Shown piece after piece: positions 33,801-42,952 of a stretch of DNA of 64,000 nucleotides (positions within the stretch are counted from its first letter, which is position 1; each line of letters begins with the position of its first letter). The notes under the pieces are model-generated. The model was given only the letters and a program-made list of their open reading frames with translations, did no database searches and was not told the origin of the DNA. The stretch comes from an uncultured Bacillota bacterium (GTDB lineage: Bacteria > Bacillota > Clostridia > Christensenellales > QAND01). The stretch is from the NCBI GenBank assembly GCA_905188085.1, contig CAJJKN010000001.1:186001-250000 (forward strand), given 5' to 3'. The position numbers and the translations under genes are program-made.

Positions 33801-35324
33801 TTAGAACAGATTGCTCAGTTTTTGCCAGAAACTGAGGTGCGGGGTTTCTTCTTCGGCGGGCACGGGGGTTTCGGGTTTGTGGATGTCTTCTGTTTTCAGA
33901 ACGAACTGCACGGCGTCCACATGCTCGTTTTCCGGCGAAACGAAGGAAACGGGTTTGAAATCTTTGCCGGCGAAGGAATCGATGGCCTTTTGCAGCTCTT
34001 CATCGATGGTTTCATCCAGATGCGAAGTTTGCTGGTTCATTTCGCCGGTGCCGTTGGCCAGGGTCTGTGCGCCGTTGGCTAACAGGCTTGCGCCCTGCTG
34101 GGCGCTGCCTACGCCGCCGATATACTGGGAAAGCGCGCCGTTGAATTTACCGTACTGCGTATGCAGGGCGGAAACGGAGGTTGTCAGAGCGTTGACGGAA
34201 GGCGCCATCTTGCCAAGCTCGGTCTGTTTGGCGGAAAGGACTTGCTTAATCTGGGAAACGCCCGCCATTTTGGTATTGTAGATTTTCAAAAGCGCCTGTA
34301 CCTGCGGGTCGGTGCTGGCGGACAGCGCAGCCAAAATCTGCTGTTCCTGTTCGCTTTGCGCTGTGATCTTATCCAAATTATCAATGGCAGAGTTCAGGCT
34401 TGCGGGCAGAGCGGATACTTTTTCAACCAACGTGCCCGCGCCGTCTTCCAAATCGCCAAGATAGCCGTAAATGGTGTTGGAATAGTTCAGAAGCTCGGAG
34501 GAGTTGGAAGTCAAGTCGCTCAGGCCGTTTTCCAATTTCTTGGTACTGGCTTCCAGCTTTTGCGCCCCCCCGTCAATCTGGGAAACCGCATTTTTCATTT
34601 CGCTGATTTTGCTGGCAAAAGAAGAGGTGTCAATCGAATCCGCATCGATATCCAGCGCCAGGGAAATGCCGTTGATGTTGATGCCGTCCATCTCAAAATC
34701 CGTTACATCGCTTTTTACAACGATGTGCTTTTCGCTGCCCGGCAGGATGGTGTAGGTCAATTGTTTGTCGGTGCCGACGTTGGCAACGGTAGCGCCCTCG
34801 GCTTCAATGTTTTTGCAGTTTTCGGTGGAAAGCGCCATGGTGGCCTGCAAGGCGTAGCTGTCAAAGAAGCTGGCGTCTACGGCGTTGTTTTTCAAAATAT
34901 CCAATTTGATTTCCAGGTGTCCGGATTTGCCGGCCAATTCTTTGGGGTCAATCTGTTTGCCGTCCAAAGAATAGCTGACTTTTACCGTCCAGGGCAATTG
35001 GCGGTTTTCCAAATGCCCTTGATAATAGAACCGGCCTTTGGGCGCGGAGATGGTAACTTTGCCATCCTGATACACCAGAGAATCGCTGGTGGAAAGGTTT
35101 TTGGTCTGCGTATAGGTGCCATAGTCTGTAATGGTTTGCGGCGCATCCAGATTAAAGGCGTTGACCACATACAGGGAATCCATATCGCCGTTGGCATCCA
35201 AAGTGGCGTATACAACTTCTTCTTTTTCGGTGGAATCCTCGGCGGCCAATGCAGGCATTACCGGGGGCAACATCATCAACGCTGCCATGGAAACGGGCAG
35301 CCATTTTTGTACAGAACGTTTCAT
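33801..35324 (-). CDS. Exported coiled-coil protein partner of the RND/MMPL transporter
   Basis: 507 residues with a signal peptide (1-27, cut near ALA-AE). A strand-rich domain (about 30-230) contains dense acidic segments. A long Ser/Ala/Leu-rich coiled-coil region (about 240-430, heptads around ISEMKNAVSQIDGGAQKLEASTK broken by Gly) resembles YhgE/Pip-type modules, and the C-terminus ends HLSFWQKLSNLF. There is no clear C-terminal membrane helix. The start overlaps the transporter stop by 4 nt, so the two proteins are made together and probably form a complex across the wall. Confidence 0.8.
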   Translation of the reverse strand: MKRSVQKWLPVSMAALMMLPPVMPALAAEDSTEKEEVVYATLDANGDMDSLYVVNAFNLDAPQTITDYGTYTQTKNLSTSDSLVYQDGKVTISAPKGRFYYQGHLENRQLPWTVKVSYSLDGKQIDPKELAGKSGHLEIKLDILKNNAVDASFFDSYALQATMALSTENCKNIEAEGATVANVGTDKQLTYTILPGSEKHIVVKSDVTDFEMDGININGISLALDIDADSIDTSSFASKISEMKNAVSQIDGGAQKLEASTKKLENGLSDLTSNSSELLNYSNTIYGYLGDLEDGAGTLVEKVSALPASLNSAIDNLDKITAQSEQEQQILAALSASTDPQVQALLKIYNTKMAGVSQIKQVLSAKQTELGKMAPSVNALTTSVSALHTQYGKFNGALSQYIGGVGSAQQGASLLANGAQTLANGTGEMNQQTSHLDETIDEELQKAIDSFAGKDFKPVSFVSPENEHVDAVQFVLKTEDIHKPETPVPAEEETPHLSFWQKLSNLF

Positions 35325-37402
35325 TTTGCATCTACCTCCGCTTTATAGAAATGGAATTTTTTCTTCGATGTGGTTTTTTGAATGATTCCGTCACACAAGA
35401 TCAACAGACCCGGCAGCACGAACAACACCAGAATCATACTGAAGATGGCGCCGCGGCCGACCAAAACGCCCAGCTGGCTGATGATAAGGCTGGTGGAAAT
35501 CTTGCCCATGATGGAGCCGCATACAGCCAGGATGGAACCGCTGGTTAAAATGGAGATGGTACAATCTCGCACGGTGTGAATGGCGGCTGTCTTTTTGTCT
35601 GTGGTGGCCCTGTGCTCCAGATAACGGTTGGAGAAGAGAATGGCGTAGTCTACCGTGGCCCCCAACTGTATGGAGCTGATGATCAGATACGCTGTATAGT
35701 GCAGCTGTGTATCCATAAAGTACGGAACGGTCAAGTTGATCCAAATGGAAGATTCAATGACCAACAGCAGCAGTATCGGTAAAGAGCCGGAACGGAAGGT
35801 CAACAGCAGGATCACGAAGATGGAGAGGATTGCCGCCAGGTTTACCCGCGTATTATCGGCGATGACGGTATCTTTCAAATCCAGGGTGTTCACGCTTTGC
35901 CCTACCAGATGATAGCTGTTTGGATAGGCGGCCTGGGCAATCTCCCGTACACGGTTTACCACGGAGAACGCCTGATCGCCGTCTGTATCGGTGCCCACGG
36001 TGAGCACGATACGGCTGTAATGTTCGCTGATCAATTGGCTCAGCTGGCTTTCCGGCACATACTCTGTGGGAATCGGCGCGCCTACCGTGCCTACATACGA
36101 GATGGTGGAGGTGATTTCCGGCATGGCGTTGAGCTGATCTACCACGGATTTTTCCTTGGAAAGATCGCCTTTGGGCACCATCAACACCATCTGGTTTTCT
36201 CTGCCGAACTCCGCTTCAATGGCGGCTGTTTCACGGCCGATACGGGTGGTTTCATCGCCAAAGATGCCGCTTGTTCCGTAACGGAAAGAGTTTTGAGACT
36301 GTGCTAAAAAGCAGGGGATTACGAGAATCGCAAAGCAGATCAGTACCGGTGCTTTCAATTTAACGGACCAGCGGCCCATCTTTTCAAACGAGGGAAGGAA
36401 GCGGCGATGCTGTGTTTTGTCGATCCATTTATAGCTGTAAATGGCCAACACCGGCAGCAGCACCAACACGGTTACCAGGCTTAACACAATGGCCTTGGCC
36501 ATAACAAGCCCCATGTCCGCGCCGATCTTAAAGCGCATCATAATCAGCGCGGCAAAGCCGATTAAGGTGGTCAGCCCGCTGGCCATGATGGAGGAAGTGG
36601 ATTTTACCACAGCCTGTTTCATCGCTTCCTGCACTTCCAAGCCGCTCTGCCTGAACTCTGCAAAACGATGGAGCAGGAAGATGGAATAGTCCATAGATAC
36701 GGCCAACTGCAAAATGGCGCCGGCCGCCTTTGTTACAAAGGAAACCTCCGGGAAGATGACGTTTGTGCCCATGCTGAGGACAATGGCAACGCCGATGGTA
36801 AACAGGAACAACACCGGCTCAAACCAGCTGGAGGTGGTCAACAGCAGGATGAGAAATACGATCGGCACCACGATGACCATCATATGTCCCAGTTCGGAGT
36901 CTACATTTTCAACCAGGGCCACAGAATCCACACACTGGCCGGCCATCATGCCTTTATCGCCGATGATGTTTCGAATTTCGGCCAGGCACTCCGTTTGTTT
37001 GGTGGTATCCACCGTAACGCTGAACAAAGCGTTGTTGTCTTTATACCAATCTTCCACGGTGTCTTGCGGCATGGTTTCAATCGGCACTGCCATGGACTGA
37101 ACATCATCCAGCCAGAGGATTTCCTCCACACCGTCTACCTTGCTGATTTTGTCTTTATAATCCAGCGCTTCCGGTATGGTAACATCCTGCACCATGATAC
37201 GAGCATTGGCAGGGTCCTTATCATACTCGGCCTCCATAACATCCAAAGCAATGGTTGAGGGCGCGCTGTCGGGCAGATAGTCCATCAAATCATAATTGAT
37301 CGTGACCATCGGCATTAAAATGGCGCAGACAATCGTTGCGATGAGGAAGATCAGCAATACGGTTTTTTTGTATTTTAGAATTGCGTTTGCAAACCGTTCC
37401 AT
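35321..37402 (-). CDS. MMPL/RND-family membrane transporter
   Basis: 693 residues. Twelve membrane helices arranged as 1+5 and 1+5, with two large extracellular loops (about 35-170 and 385-515) and the acidic residue of helix 4 in the VSMDYSIFLLHRFAEFR segment; the second half has GATVDYAILFSNRYLEHR. Gram-positive members move lipids, peptides or drugs outward, driven by protons. The coupled exported coiled-coil gene and the two-component system suggest regulated export of, or defence against, an envelope compound. GGAAAGGG precedes the ATG. Confidence 0.92.
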   Translation of the reverse strand: MERFANAILKYKKTVLLIFLIATIVCAILMPMVTINYDLMDYLPDSAPSTIALDVMEAEYDKDPANARIMVQDVTIPEALDYKDKISKVDGVEEILWLDDVQSMAVPIETMPQDTVEDWYKDNNALFSVTVDTTKQTECLAEIRNIIGDKGMMAGQCVDSVALVENVDSELGHMMVIVVPIVFLILLLTTSSWFEPVLFLFTIGVAIVLSMGTNVIFPEVSFVTKAAGAILQLAVSMDYSIFLLHRFAEFRQSGLEVQEAMKQAVVKSTSSIMASGLTTLIGFAALIMMRFKIGADMGLVMAKAIVLSLVTVLVLLPVLAIYSYKWIDKTQHRRFLPSFEKMGRWSVKLKAPVLICFAILVIPCFLAQSQNSFRYGTSGIFGDETTRIGRETAAIEAEFGRENQMVLMVPKGDLSKEKSVVDQLNAMPEITSTISYVGTVGAPIPTEYVPESQLSQLISEHYSRIVLTVGTDTDGDQAFSVVNRVREIAQAAYPNSYHLVGQSVNTLDLKDTVIADNTRVNLAAILSIFVILLLTFRSGSLPILLLLVIESSIWINLTVPYFMDTQLHYTAYLIISSIQLGATVDYAILFSNRYLEHRATTDKKTAAIHTVRDCTISILTSGSILAVCGSIMGKISTSLIISQLGVLVGRGAIFSMILVLFVLPGLLILCDGIIQKTTSKKKFHFYKAEVDAK

Positions 37403-37497
37403 TTTTCCCTTTCCTTTCCTTTTCTTTTCACACCAAGTACCATACTCAGACTTTTTGCAGATAAAAACGAAAAAAAATTAAGAATTATTAAGATGGA

Positions 37498-37532
37498 GGA
37501 AAAAGAAAAAGCGCCGCTTGATACGGCGCTTT
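37498..37532 (-). terminator. Terminator of the nitroreductase gene
   Basis: On the minus strand AAAGCGCCG (37532-37524) pairs with CGGCGCTTT (37516-37508), followed by TTCTTTTTC. Confidence 0.8.
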
Positions 37533-37541
37533 GAAAAACCA

Positions 37542-38060
37542 TCAGCGAACATACACAACGCTGTTTTCCACCCGCGGCTTTACCTGGGGCGTTTCGGCGG
37601 GAAGGCCCACAATACACGAGCCCACGGCCTGATATTCCGGGTCGATTTGCCATTGCTGCCGGAAGGGGTTTCCTTTTTCGTCGGCAAACAGATCTATGAC
37701 GCAATGAATCCAACACGAGCCAAGGCCTAAAGACGCGGCGGCGTTCATCATGTTTCCAAGGCAGAGCGCGCCATCGGAAAACGGCGCAATGGCGTCCTTT
37801 TTCACAAAAACAACAATGAGCGTAGGGGCGTTGTAAAACGGATTGCTGTCGCGGCCGGTGACGGCCATGGCGGCGTCTGCCAATTGGCCAAGCGTTTTTG
37901 GATTCTGCACTACGGCCAGCTTCCAGGCCTGTTCGTTCATGGCGCTGGGCGCAAACAGCCCGGCCTGCAAAATCGCTTCCAATTGTTCGTCGGAAATCTG
38001 CTGCGGCTGATAATAGCGAATGCTGCGGCGGGACAGGAGCGTTTGTAAGGTAGGATTCAT
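37542..38060 (-). CDS. Nitroreductase-family flavoprotein
   Basis: 172 residues with SRRSIRYYQPQQISDEQL, APSAMNEQAWKLAVV and NAAASLGLGSCWIH of the FMN nitroreductase fold; short form. A plain NAD(P)H-flavin oxidoreductase. It is divergent from the thioesterase gene, with a 152-bp shared promoter region containing AT-rich -10-like elements. Confidence 0.88.
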   Translation of the reverse strand: MNPTLQTLLSRRSIRYYQPQQISDEQLEAILQAGLFAPSAMNEQAWKLAVVQNPKTLGQLADAAMAVTGRDSNPFYNAPTLIVVFVKKDAIAPFSDGALCLGNMMNAAASLGLGSCWIHCVIDLFADEKGNPFRQQWQIDPEYQAVGSCIVGLPAETPQVKPRVENSVVYVR

Positions 38061-38150
38061 AATAAAACCTCCAATCTATTTTCTCTATATAAATAGCATA
38101 CCATATTAAACAAACGGAGAAACGGGCATAATGGAATAAATTTCTTGTCT

Positions 38151-38180
38151 TTGACAGCGATGGGCCAGGACCTGTACAAT
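38151..38180 (+). promoter_or_regulatory. Promoter of the thioesterase gene
   Basis: TTGACA (38151-38156) and TACAAT (38175-38180), 18 nt apart, in the divergent region. Confidence 0.6.
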
Positions 38181-38212
38181 GACAAAAAAGAAAAGAATAG
38201 GAGTTATGATAA

Positions 38213-38596
38213 ATGGAAAAGAAAACAGGCAGATTTGAAATGACGGTAACGGAGGAAAACACGGCCAAAACCATGGGCAGCGGCAGTTTGGATGTGCTGG
38301 CGACGCCCGCGATGGTGGCGATGATGGAACACGCGGCCTGCCTTGCGCTGGAGGATACATTGGAGCCGGGGCTTACGACGGTGGGCGTGGAAATGCAGGT
38401 GTCGCATGTGTCCGCTTCGCCTGTGGGAATGAAGGTTTGGGCGGAAGCGACGTTGACGCAAACAGACGGCCGGCAATATGCTTTTGACATTACGGCCTAT
38501 GATACGGCGGGCGTGATCGGCAAAGCAATGCATAAGCGCGCCAGCGTGAAAGTGGAAAAATTTATGGCAAAAACGCAGGCAAAGCTTTCCGAATAA
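38213..38596 (+). CDS. Hotdog-fold thioesterase, FlK-like
   Basis: 127 residues of the hotdog fold. The helix segment ATPAMVAMMEHAACLAL and the strand TTVGVEMQVSHVSASPVG fit the fluoroacetyl-CoA thioesterase-like group, which has Thr, Glu and His catalytic residues; Glu and His are adjacent in MMEHA and Thr is in TTVGV. In anaerobes such proteins hydrolyse assorted acyl-CoA esters. GGAGTTATGATAA precedes the ATG. Confidence 0.82.
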   Translation: MEKKTGRFEMTVTEENTAKTMGSGSLDVLATPAMVAMMEHAACLALEDTLEPGLTTVGVEMQVSHVSASPVGMKVWAEATLTQTDGRQYAFDITAYDTAGVIGKAMHKRASVKVEKFMAKTQAKLSE

Positions 38597-38727
38597 CCCG
38601 GAGCGCGTATGAAAAAGGCCGAAGTTGCATATGCTTTGGTAAAGGAAAACGAAAAAGCAAGGACTGTTGGGTATACACAAACAGGACAGGCAAAACGCAA
38701 ACGATTTCCGGAAAGGGGCAAGCGGCA

Positions 38728-39273
38728 ATGAACGGCCTGGACGATACCAAAACGCAGGCAAACCTGGCCTACGCATTTCAAGAGGAATCCAAAGCGAGAA
38801 ACCGCTATGTGTATTATGCTTCGCAGGCGAAAAAGGACGGCTATGAGCAAATCGCTTCGCTGTTTTTCCAAACGGCGGACAGAGAGCAGGAGCATGCCAA
38901 AATCTGGTTTAAGCTGTTAAACGGCCAAATGCAGCAGACGGAGAAAAACCTGGCGCAGGCGGCTGCCCAGGCCCATGCGGCGTGGAGCGAAATGTATACC
39001 GGCTTTGCCGAGCAGGCCAGAGAAGAAGGCTTTGACCAGATTGCCGGTTTGTTTGAGGGCGTGGCGGCCGTTGAAAAGCGGCAGGAAGCGCGGTTTTGCA
39101 ATTTGATACACGAAATAGAGCAGCAAACGCTGTTTGAAAACCAAGAAAATGCGCTGTGGCGATGCAGAAACTGCGGCTATGAATGCCGGCAGACCCAGGC
39201 ACCCGTGCAATGCCCGCTGTGTGCCCATCCGCAAGCATATTTTGAAAAAGCGAATACAGACAGCAAAGCATAA
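38728..39273 (+). CDS. Rubrerythrin
   Basis: 181 residues: a ferritin-like four-helix diiron domain (about 1-130, with EESKARNRY, REQEHAKIWF and VAAVEKRQEARF supplying Glu/His ligands) and a C-terminal rubredoxin-like domain (CRNCGYECR...CPLCAHP). It reduces hydrogen peroxide to water with electrons from rubredoxin or NADH, a main peroxide defence of anaerobes. Ribosome site GGAAAGGGG; terminator at 39280. Confidence 0.95.
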   Translation: MNGLDDTKTQANLAYAFQEESKARNRYVYYASQAKKDGYEQIASLFFQTADREQEHAKIWFKLLNGQMQQTEKNLAQAAAQAHAAWSEMYTGFAEQAREEGFDQIAGLFEGVAAVEKRQEARFCNLIHEIEQQTLFENQENALWRCRNCGYECRQTQAPVQCPLCAHPQAYFEKANTDSKA

Positions 39274-39279
39274 AGGATA

Positions 39280-39310
39280 AAACAGGCGAAGATAAAACGC
39301 CTGTTTTTTT
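39280..39310 (+). terminator. Terminator of the rubrerythrin gene
   Basis: AAACAGGCG (39280-39288) pairs with CGCCTGTTT (39298-39306), followed by a T run. Confidence 0.85.
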
Positions 39311-39495
39311 ATAGGGAAAATAAGCGGAAAGGAGAATGACGATCTTTTGCCGGGCGGCAGATAGGAAAAGCAGACTTTACAGGCGGAGCTTTATTCCAAT
39401 TCATTCCATCCATTATAAAAAAACATGAAAACCAAGCGAGTATACAGCGGCGCTTGCGGCATACTAGACAGAGCAAACGGGAGAGGGAAAAGAAA

Positions 39496-40326
39496 TTGGC
39501 TGTGTTTAGGGAAACGGGAAAACCAAAGACGGAAAGCAAAACGGCGTATGAAAGAAAACTCAAACGGGGGATTTTTTTATATAGCCTGTTTGCGCTGCTG
39601 TTGATTCCTTTCTACACCATAAAATTGGCAACCCGGGCGGATGTGATGAACTATTCCATTTCCTTTGTGGGCAACGCCCTGGGGCACCGGCAGAGCCTGA
39701 TGATCTGGACGGCGATGAGCAGCCTGTTTTTCATCAGCTTTTTGTGCTATTTACTAACTTTAATGAGGCAGGAATCCTCGCCGGCCAAGGGGATGATTTA
39801 TGTGGCGGGGTGCACTTTGATTGCATGTAATTTTGTGCCGTCCGTGCCGCAGTTTCCCGTTTTGGGGCGGTATCATAATTTTCTGGCGATGAGCGCTTCC
39901 ATCCTCCTGGCGGCAACGCTGTTTGTCTTTGTGGCAACGCTGCGCCGGTTTGATGAGAAAATCTATAAAAAAGCGCTGTGTTTATGGATGCTGATTGTAA
40001 CGATCCCGGCTTGCCTGTTGATACGCTTTGGGGTAAACAGCCTGCTGGAAAGCATCAGCATTTTATTGCTGTGCTATTTTTTGTTTTGTGCGTTGCTGTG
40101 GCTGTTGAAAAGCAAAGCCTTTCGCGGCGCGCGGGCCTTGGCGGAAACCGAGGCCGAGCAAGCGGCGGAGCGGGCCAAACATTTGAGAAAAAGGGCGGAA
40201 AGGAAATGGGAAAAGGCAGAGAAAGCAGCGCAAAAAGCGGATAGGCAAACGGAAAAGGCAAACCGACTGTATCGGCAGGCGGGCGTGGCGCCGGTTTTGC
40301 GGAAAGAGAAAATCCCTACAAAATAA
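39496..40326 (+). CDS. Membrane protein with six helices and basic coiled-coil tail
   Basis: The TTG at 39496 has GGGAGAGGG upstream and is preferred over the TTG at 39454. The 276-residue product has six membrane helices (about 30-205; the ISFVGNALGHRQSLMIW loop resembles DUF998-type membrane proteins). A 70-residue cytoplasmic tail of Ala/Lys/Glu/Arg heptads follows (AEQAAERAKHLRKRAERKWEKA...). Function unknown; a scaffold or membrane tether is possible. No operon partners. Confidence 0.7.
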   Translation: MAVFRETGKPKTESKTAYERKLKRGIFLYSLFALLLIPFYTIKLATRADVMNYSISFVGNALGHRQSLMIWTAMSSLFFISFLCYLLTLMRQESSPAKGMIYVAGCTLIACNFVPSVPQFPVLGRYHNFLAMSASILLAATLFVFVATLRRFDEKIYKKALCLWMLIVTIPACLLIRFGVNSLLESISILLLCYFLFCALLWLLKSKAFRGARALAETEAEQAAERAKHLRKRAERKWEKAEKAAQKADRQTEKANRLYRQAGVAPVLRKEKIPTK

Positions 40327-40447
40327 AACGGAGAGAGAAAGAGAAGAATCCGGCGTTGTCCCTTGCGCAAAACGGAAACGAGGGGTAAAGTAAAAGCAAA
40401 AGAACCCGCCGTTTGGGCTTGGGATTGCGCAGAAAGCAGGGATGTTA

Positions 40448-41713
40448 ATGAATATTGAAACACAGTGTTTGCATGAAGGGTACACGCCGCAAAACGGCGA
40501 GCCGCGCACATTGCCGATTTACCAAAGCACGACCTATGTCTACGACAGCACAGAGCATGTGGGCAAGCTGTTTGATCTTTCGGTGGAAGGCCATATGTAT
40601 TCCAGAATCAGCAACCCGACGGTGGCATGCGTAGAGGAAAAAATCGCGGCCTTAGAGGGCGGCGTGGGCGCGCTTTGCACCTCTTCCGGCCAGGCAGCCA
40701 ATTTGATCGCCTTGCTGACGATTTTAAAGTGCGGGGATCATCTGGTCAGCACGGGCACGATTTACGGCGGCACGGTGAACCTGTGGGCCGTTACCTTCAA
40801 ACGCTTTGGCATAGAGGTAACGTTTGTGGACGCAAGCGCCTCCGAAGAGGAACTGGACAAGGCGTTTCGGCCCAATACAAAGGCTGTGTTTGGGGAAACG
40901 ATTGCAAACCCCGCCATTGCGGTGTTGGATATTGAAAAATTGGCAAAAGTGGCGCATAAGCATAATGTACCGCTGATTGTGGACAACACGTTTGCTACGC
41001 CGGTATTGTGTAAGCCGTTTGAATTCGGCGCGGATATTGTGACGCACTCTACCAGCAAATATATGGATGGGCATGCCATTCAGCTGGGCGGCGTGATTGT
41101 GGACAGCGGCAAATTCGACTGGACCTGCGGCACGTTTCCGGAATTTACCGAGCCGGATGCTTCGTATCACGGCGTGGTATATGCCAGAGATTTTGGCAAG
41201 GCAGCGTTTATCACCAAGGCGCGGGTGCAGATGATGCGGGATTTAGGCAGCACGATGACGGCGCAGGCTGCGTTTTATTTAAATCTGGGACTGGAAACTC
41301 TGCCGCTGCGGATGGAAAAACACTGCGAAAATGCAGAGGCCGTGGCGCATTATCTGGCAAAGCATGAAAAGGTGGCGTCTGTGAACTATCCGACGCTGGA
41401 AAACGATCCGGGCTATGCCTTGGCGCAAAAATATTTGCCGAAAGGATGCAGCGGCGTGGTGGCGTTTGATATCAAAGGCGGCCGTGAAGCGGCGGTGAAG
41501 TTTTTGGATGCGTTGAAATTGGCATGCATTGTGGTGCATGTGGCGGACGCGCGGACCTGCGTATTGCACCCGGCCAGCTCCACACATAGGCAGCTGACGG
41601 ATGAACAATTGGTGGCGGCGGGCATTACGCCGGGACTAATCCGCTTTTCCTGCGGGATAGAAAACAAAGAGGACATTTTGGCGGATATTGAACAGGCACT
41701 GGCGCAGGTGTAA
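40448..41713 (+). CDS. metY: O-acetylhomoserine sulfhydrylase (homocysteine synthase)
   Basis: 421 residues of the Cys/Met-metabolism PLP family. The cofactor lysine is Lys204 (HSTSKYMDGH), with SSGQAANLIAL near the phosphate site and the long insert (TEPDASYHGVVY) typical of MetY rather than MetB/MetC. It makes homocysteine from O-acetylhomoserine and sulfide. ATG 40448 is spaced better from GCAGGG than ATG 40442. The 120-bp leader shows no SAM or cobalamin riboswitch. Monocistronic. Confidence 0.93.
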   Translation: MNIETQCLHEGYTPQNGEPRTLPIYQSTTYVYDSTEHVGKLFDLSVEGHMYSRISNPTVACVEEKIAALEGGVGALCTSSGQAANLIALLTILKCGDHLVSTGTIYGGTVNLWAVTFKRFGIEVTFVDASASEEELDKAFRPNTKAVFGETIANPAIAVLDIEKLAKVAHKHNVPLIVDNTFATPVLCKPFEFGADIVTHSTSKYMDGHAIQLGGVIVDSGKFDWTCGTFPEFTEPDASYHGVVYARDFGKAAFITKARVQMMRDLGSTMTAQAAFYLNLGLETLPLRMEKHCENAEAVAHYLAKHEKVASVNYPTLENDPGYALAQKYLPKGCSGVVAFDIKGGREAAVKFLDALKLACIVVHVADARTCVLHPASSTHRQLTDEQLVAAGITPGLIRFSCGIENKEDILADIEQALAQV

Positions 41714-41717
41714 ACCA

Positions 41718-41746
41718 AAAAAGGACGGGCAACCGTCCTTTTTTTC
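41718..41746 (+). terminator. Terminator of metY
   Basis: AAAAAGGACGG (41718-41728) pairs with CCGTCCTTTTT (41733-41743) over GCAA, with T run. Confidence 0.87.
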
Positions 41747-42022
41747 TTTATATAGAAAAAGAGCCTCTCTAAAGCTGTTTTGAATGGAATGCGGGCAGAA
41801 AGCTCTGAAAAGCCGAAAACATGGAGAGACAGAAGCGGGGCAGAAAAAAGGGGAGGAGAAAAGCTGAAAAAACGGACGAATGAACGTATATACAGAATAT
41901 TTATGCTAAATATTTATTGCATATACGTTCTGATTTTTTGCATAAAAACGAAAAACAAGCGGTAAAAAAGGCTGTATATCGTAAAATAGATGAATTTTTA
42001 TGAAAAAATTTATGTTTTATGC
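41747..42022. other. Gene-free region containing a nested AT-rich hairpin
   Basis: A plus-strand frame of 61 codons at 41780 is unconvincing (no ribosome site, basic and low-complexity). Its 3' part forms a nested hairpin: GAACGTATAT (41882-41891) with ATATACGTTC (41921-41930), and AATATTTA (41896-41903) with TAAATATT (41907-41914), followed by TGATTTTTTG. This could be a terminator or part of an unrecognised RNA. Confidence 0.45.
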
Positions 42023-42051
42023 TTGACATTATGTAAAAGCGCTCCTATAAT
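42023..42051 (+). promoter_or_regulatory. Consensus sigma-A promoter of the amino-acid ABC operon
   Basis: Perfect TTGACA (42023-42028) and perfect TATAAT (42046-42051) with 17-nt spacing; the strongest promoter in the window. Confidence 0.9.
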
Positions 42052-42092
42052 ACAAACATCAAGATTTGATCCGATTGGGGAGGAAAAAGAAA

Positions 42093-42875
42093 ATGAAACA
42101 CGGCAAAAAAATTCTGGCGTTGCTGGTATGCGTTGCAATGACAGCGGTGTTGGCGGTTGGTTGCGGCAGTAGCAAATCTGCCTTGGATACCATCAAGGAA
42201 AAAGGCACTTTGGTATGGGGCACCAACGCGGCGTTCCCGCCGTTTGAAAGCAAAGACGGCGACGGCAACGTTGTGGGCGTGGATGCAGAGATTGCAAAAG
42301 CCATTGCGGACGAGCTCGGCGTGAAGCTGGTTGTGGAAGACATGGAATTTGATTCCTTGCCGGCAGCTTTGAAGAGCGGCAAGATCGACATCATCGGCGC
42401 GGGCTACACCGAAAACGATGAACGCTTGCAGGAAATGGATTTCTCCAGCAAATACTTTACGGCCAAACAGATCGTGGTTGTGAAAAAAGGCAACAAAGCG
42501 ATCACCGATAAAGACAGCCTGGCTGGCAAGAAGATCGGCGTGCAGACCGGCACCACCGGCGACACGCAGTGCGCAAGCAAGATTGAAGGCGCGGAAGTGA
42601 GCCGCTACGATTCCATGCAGCTGGCTTGTGAAGATGTGAAAAACGGCAAACTGGATTGCGTAATCGGCGATAACCTGACCATCGGCTTCATCCTGAACAA
42701 GATGGATGGCGAACTGGAAATCGTGGAAGGCGTGAGCTACGAAGATGAAGAGTACGGCTTTGCGGTGAAAAAAGGCGATACCGAACTCAACGAAGTGGTA
42801 AACAAAGTGATCGACAAACTGAAGAGCGAAGGCCAGATCGATCAGTGGGTAAATAAATACAACGTCGGTGAATAA
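42093..42875 (+). CDS. Amino-acid ABC transporter substrate-binding lipoprotein
   Basis: Start at 42093 with GGGGAGG upstream; 260 residues. Lipoprotein signal with cysteine 24 (AVGC). The two-lobed type II binding fold of family 3 proteins follows (LVWGTNAAFPPFESKDGDGNVVGVDAEIAKAIADELG; IGVQTGTTGDTQ; YDSMQLACEDVKNGKLD). It captures a polar or cyclic amino acid for the permease and ATPase that follow. A hairpin after the stop probably gives this subunit excess expression over the membrane parts. Exact substrate unknown. Confidence 0.93.
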   Translation: MKHGKKILALLVCVAMTAVLAVGCGSSKSALDTIKEKGTLVWGTNAAFPPFESKDGDGNVVGVDAEIAKAIADELGVKLVVEDMEFDSLPAALKSGKIDIIGAGYTENDERLQEMDFSSKYFTAKQIVVVKKGNKAITDKDSLAGKKIGVQTGTTGDTQCASKIEGAEVSRYDSMQLACEDVKNGKLDCVIGDNLTIGFILNKMDGELEIVEGVSYEDEEYGFAVKKGDTELNEVVNKVIDKLKSEGQIDQWVNKYNVGE

Positions 42876-42898
42876 ACCGAAACAAGGTTTGTTGCAAG

Positions 42899-42924
42899 GC
42901 CACTGCCTTTTGGCAGTGGCTTTT
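42899..42924 (+). terminator. Intra-operon hairpin (partial terminator)
   Basis: GCCACTGCC (42899-42907) pairs with GGCAGTGGC (42912-42920), then TTTTG. It sits between the binding-protein gene and its permease. Confidence 0.7.
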
Positions 42925-42952
42925 GTGCGAATACGACGGAGGAGGCAAAACT

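Noticed and set aside
37375..38490. 371-codon minus-strand frame over the nitroreductase and its upstream region
   Set aside because: It covers the nitroreductase gene in another frame and crosses its promoter region; the 172-residue frame has the conserved motifs.
40327..40447. Search for a SAM riboswitch upstream of metY
   Set aside because: No conserved core or terminator is visible in the 120-bp leader.
41780..41965. 61-codon plus-strand frame before the ABC operon
   Set aside because: No ribosome site, lysine-rich low complexity, runs through the nested hairpin.
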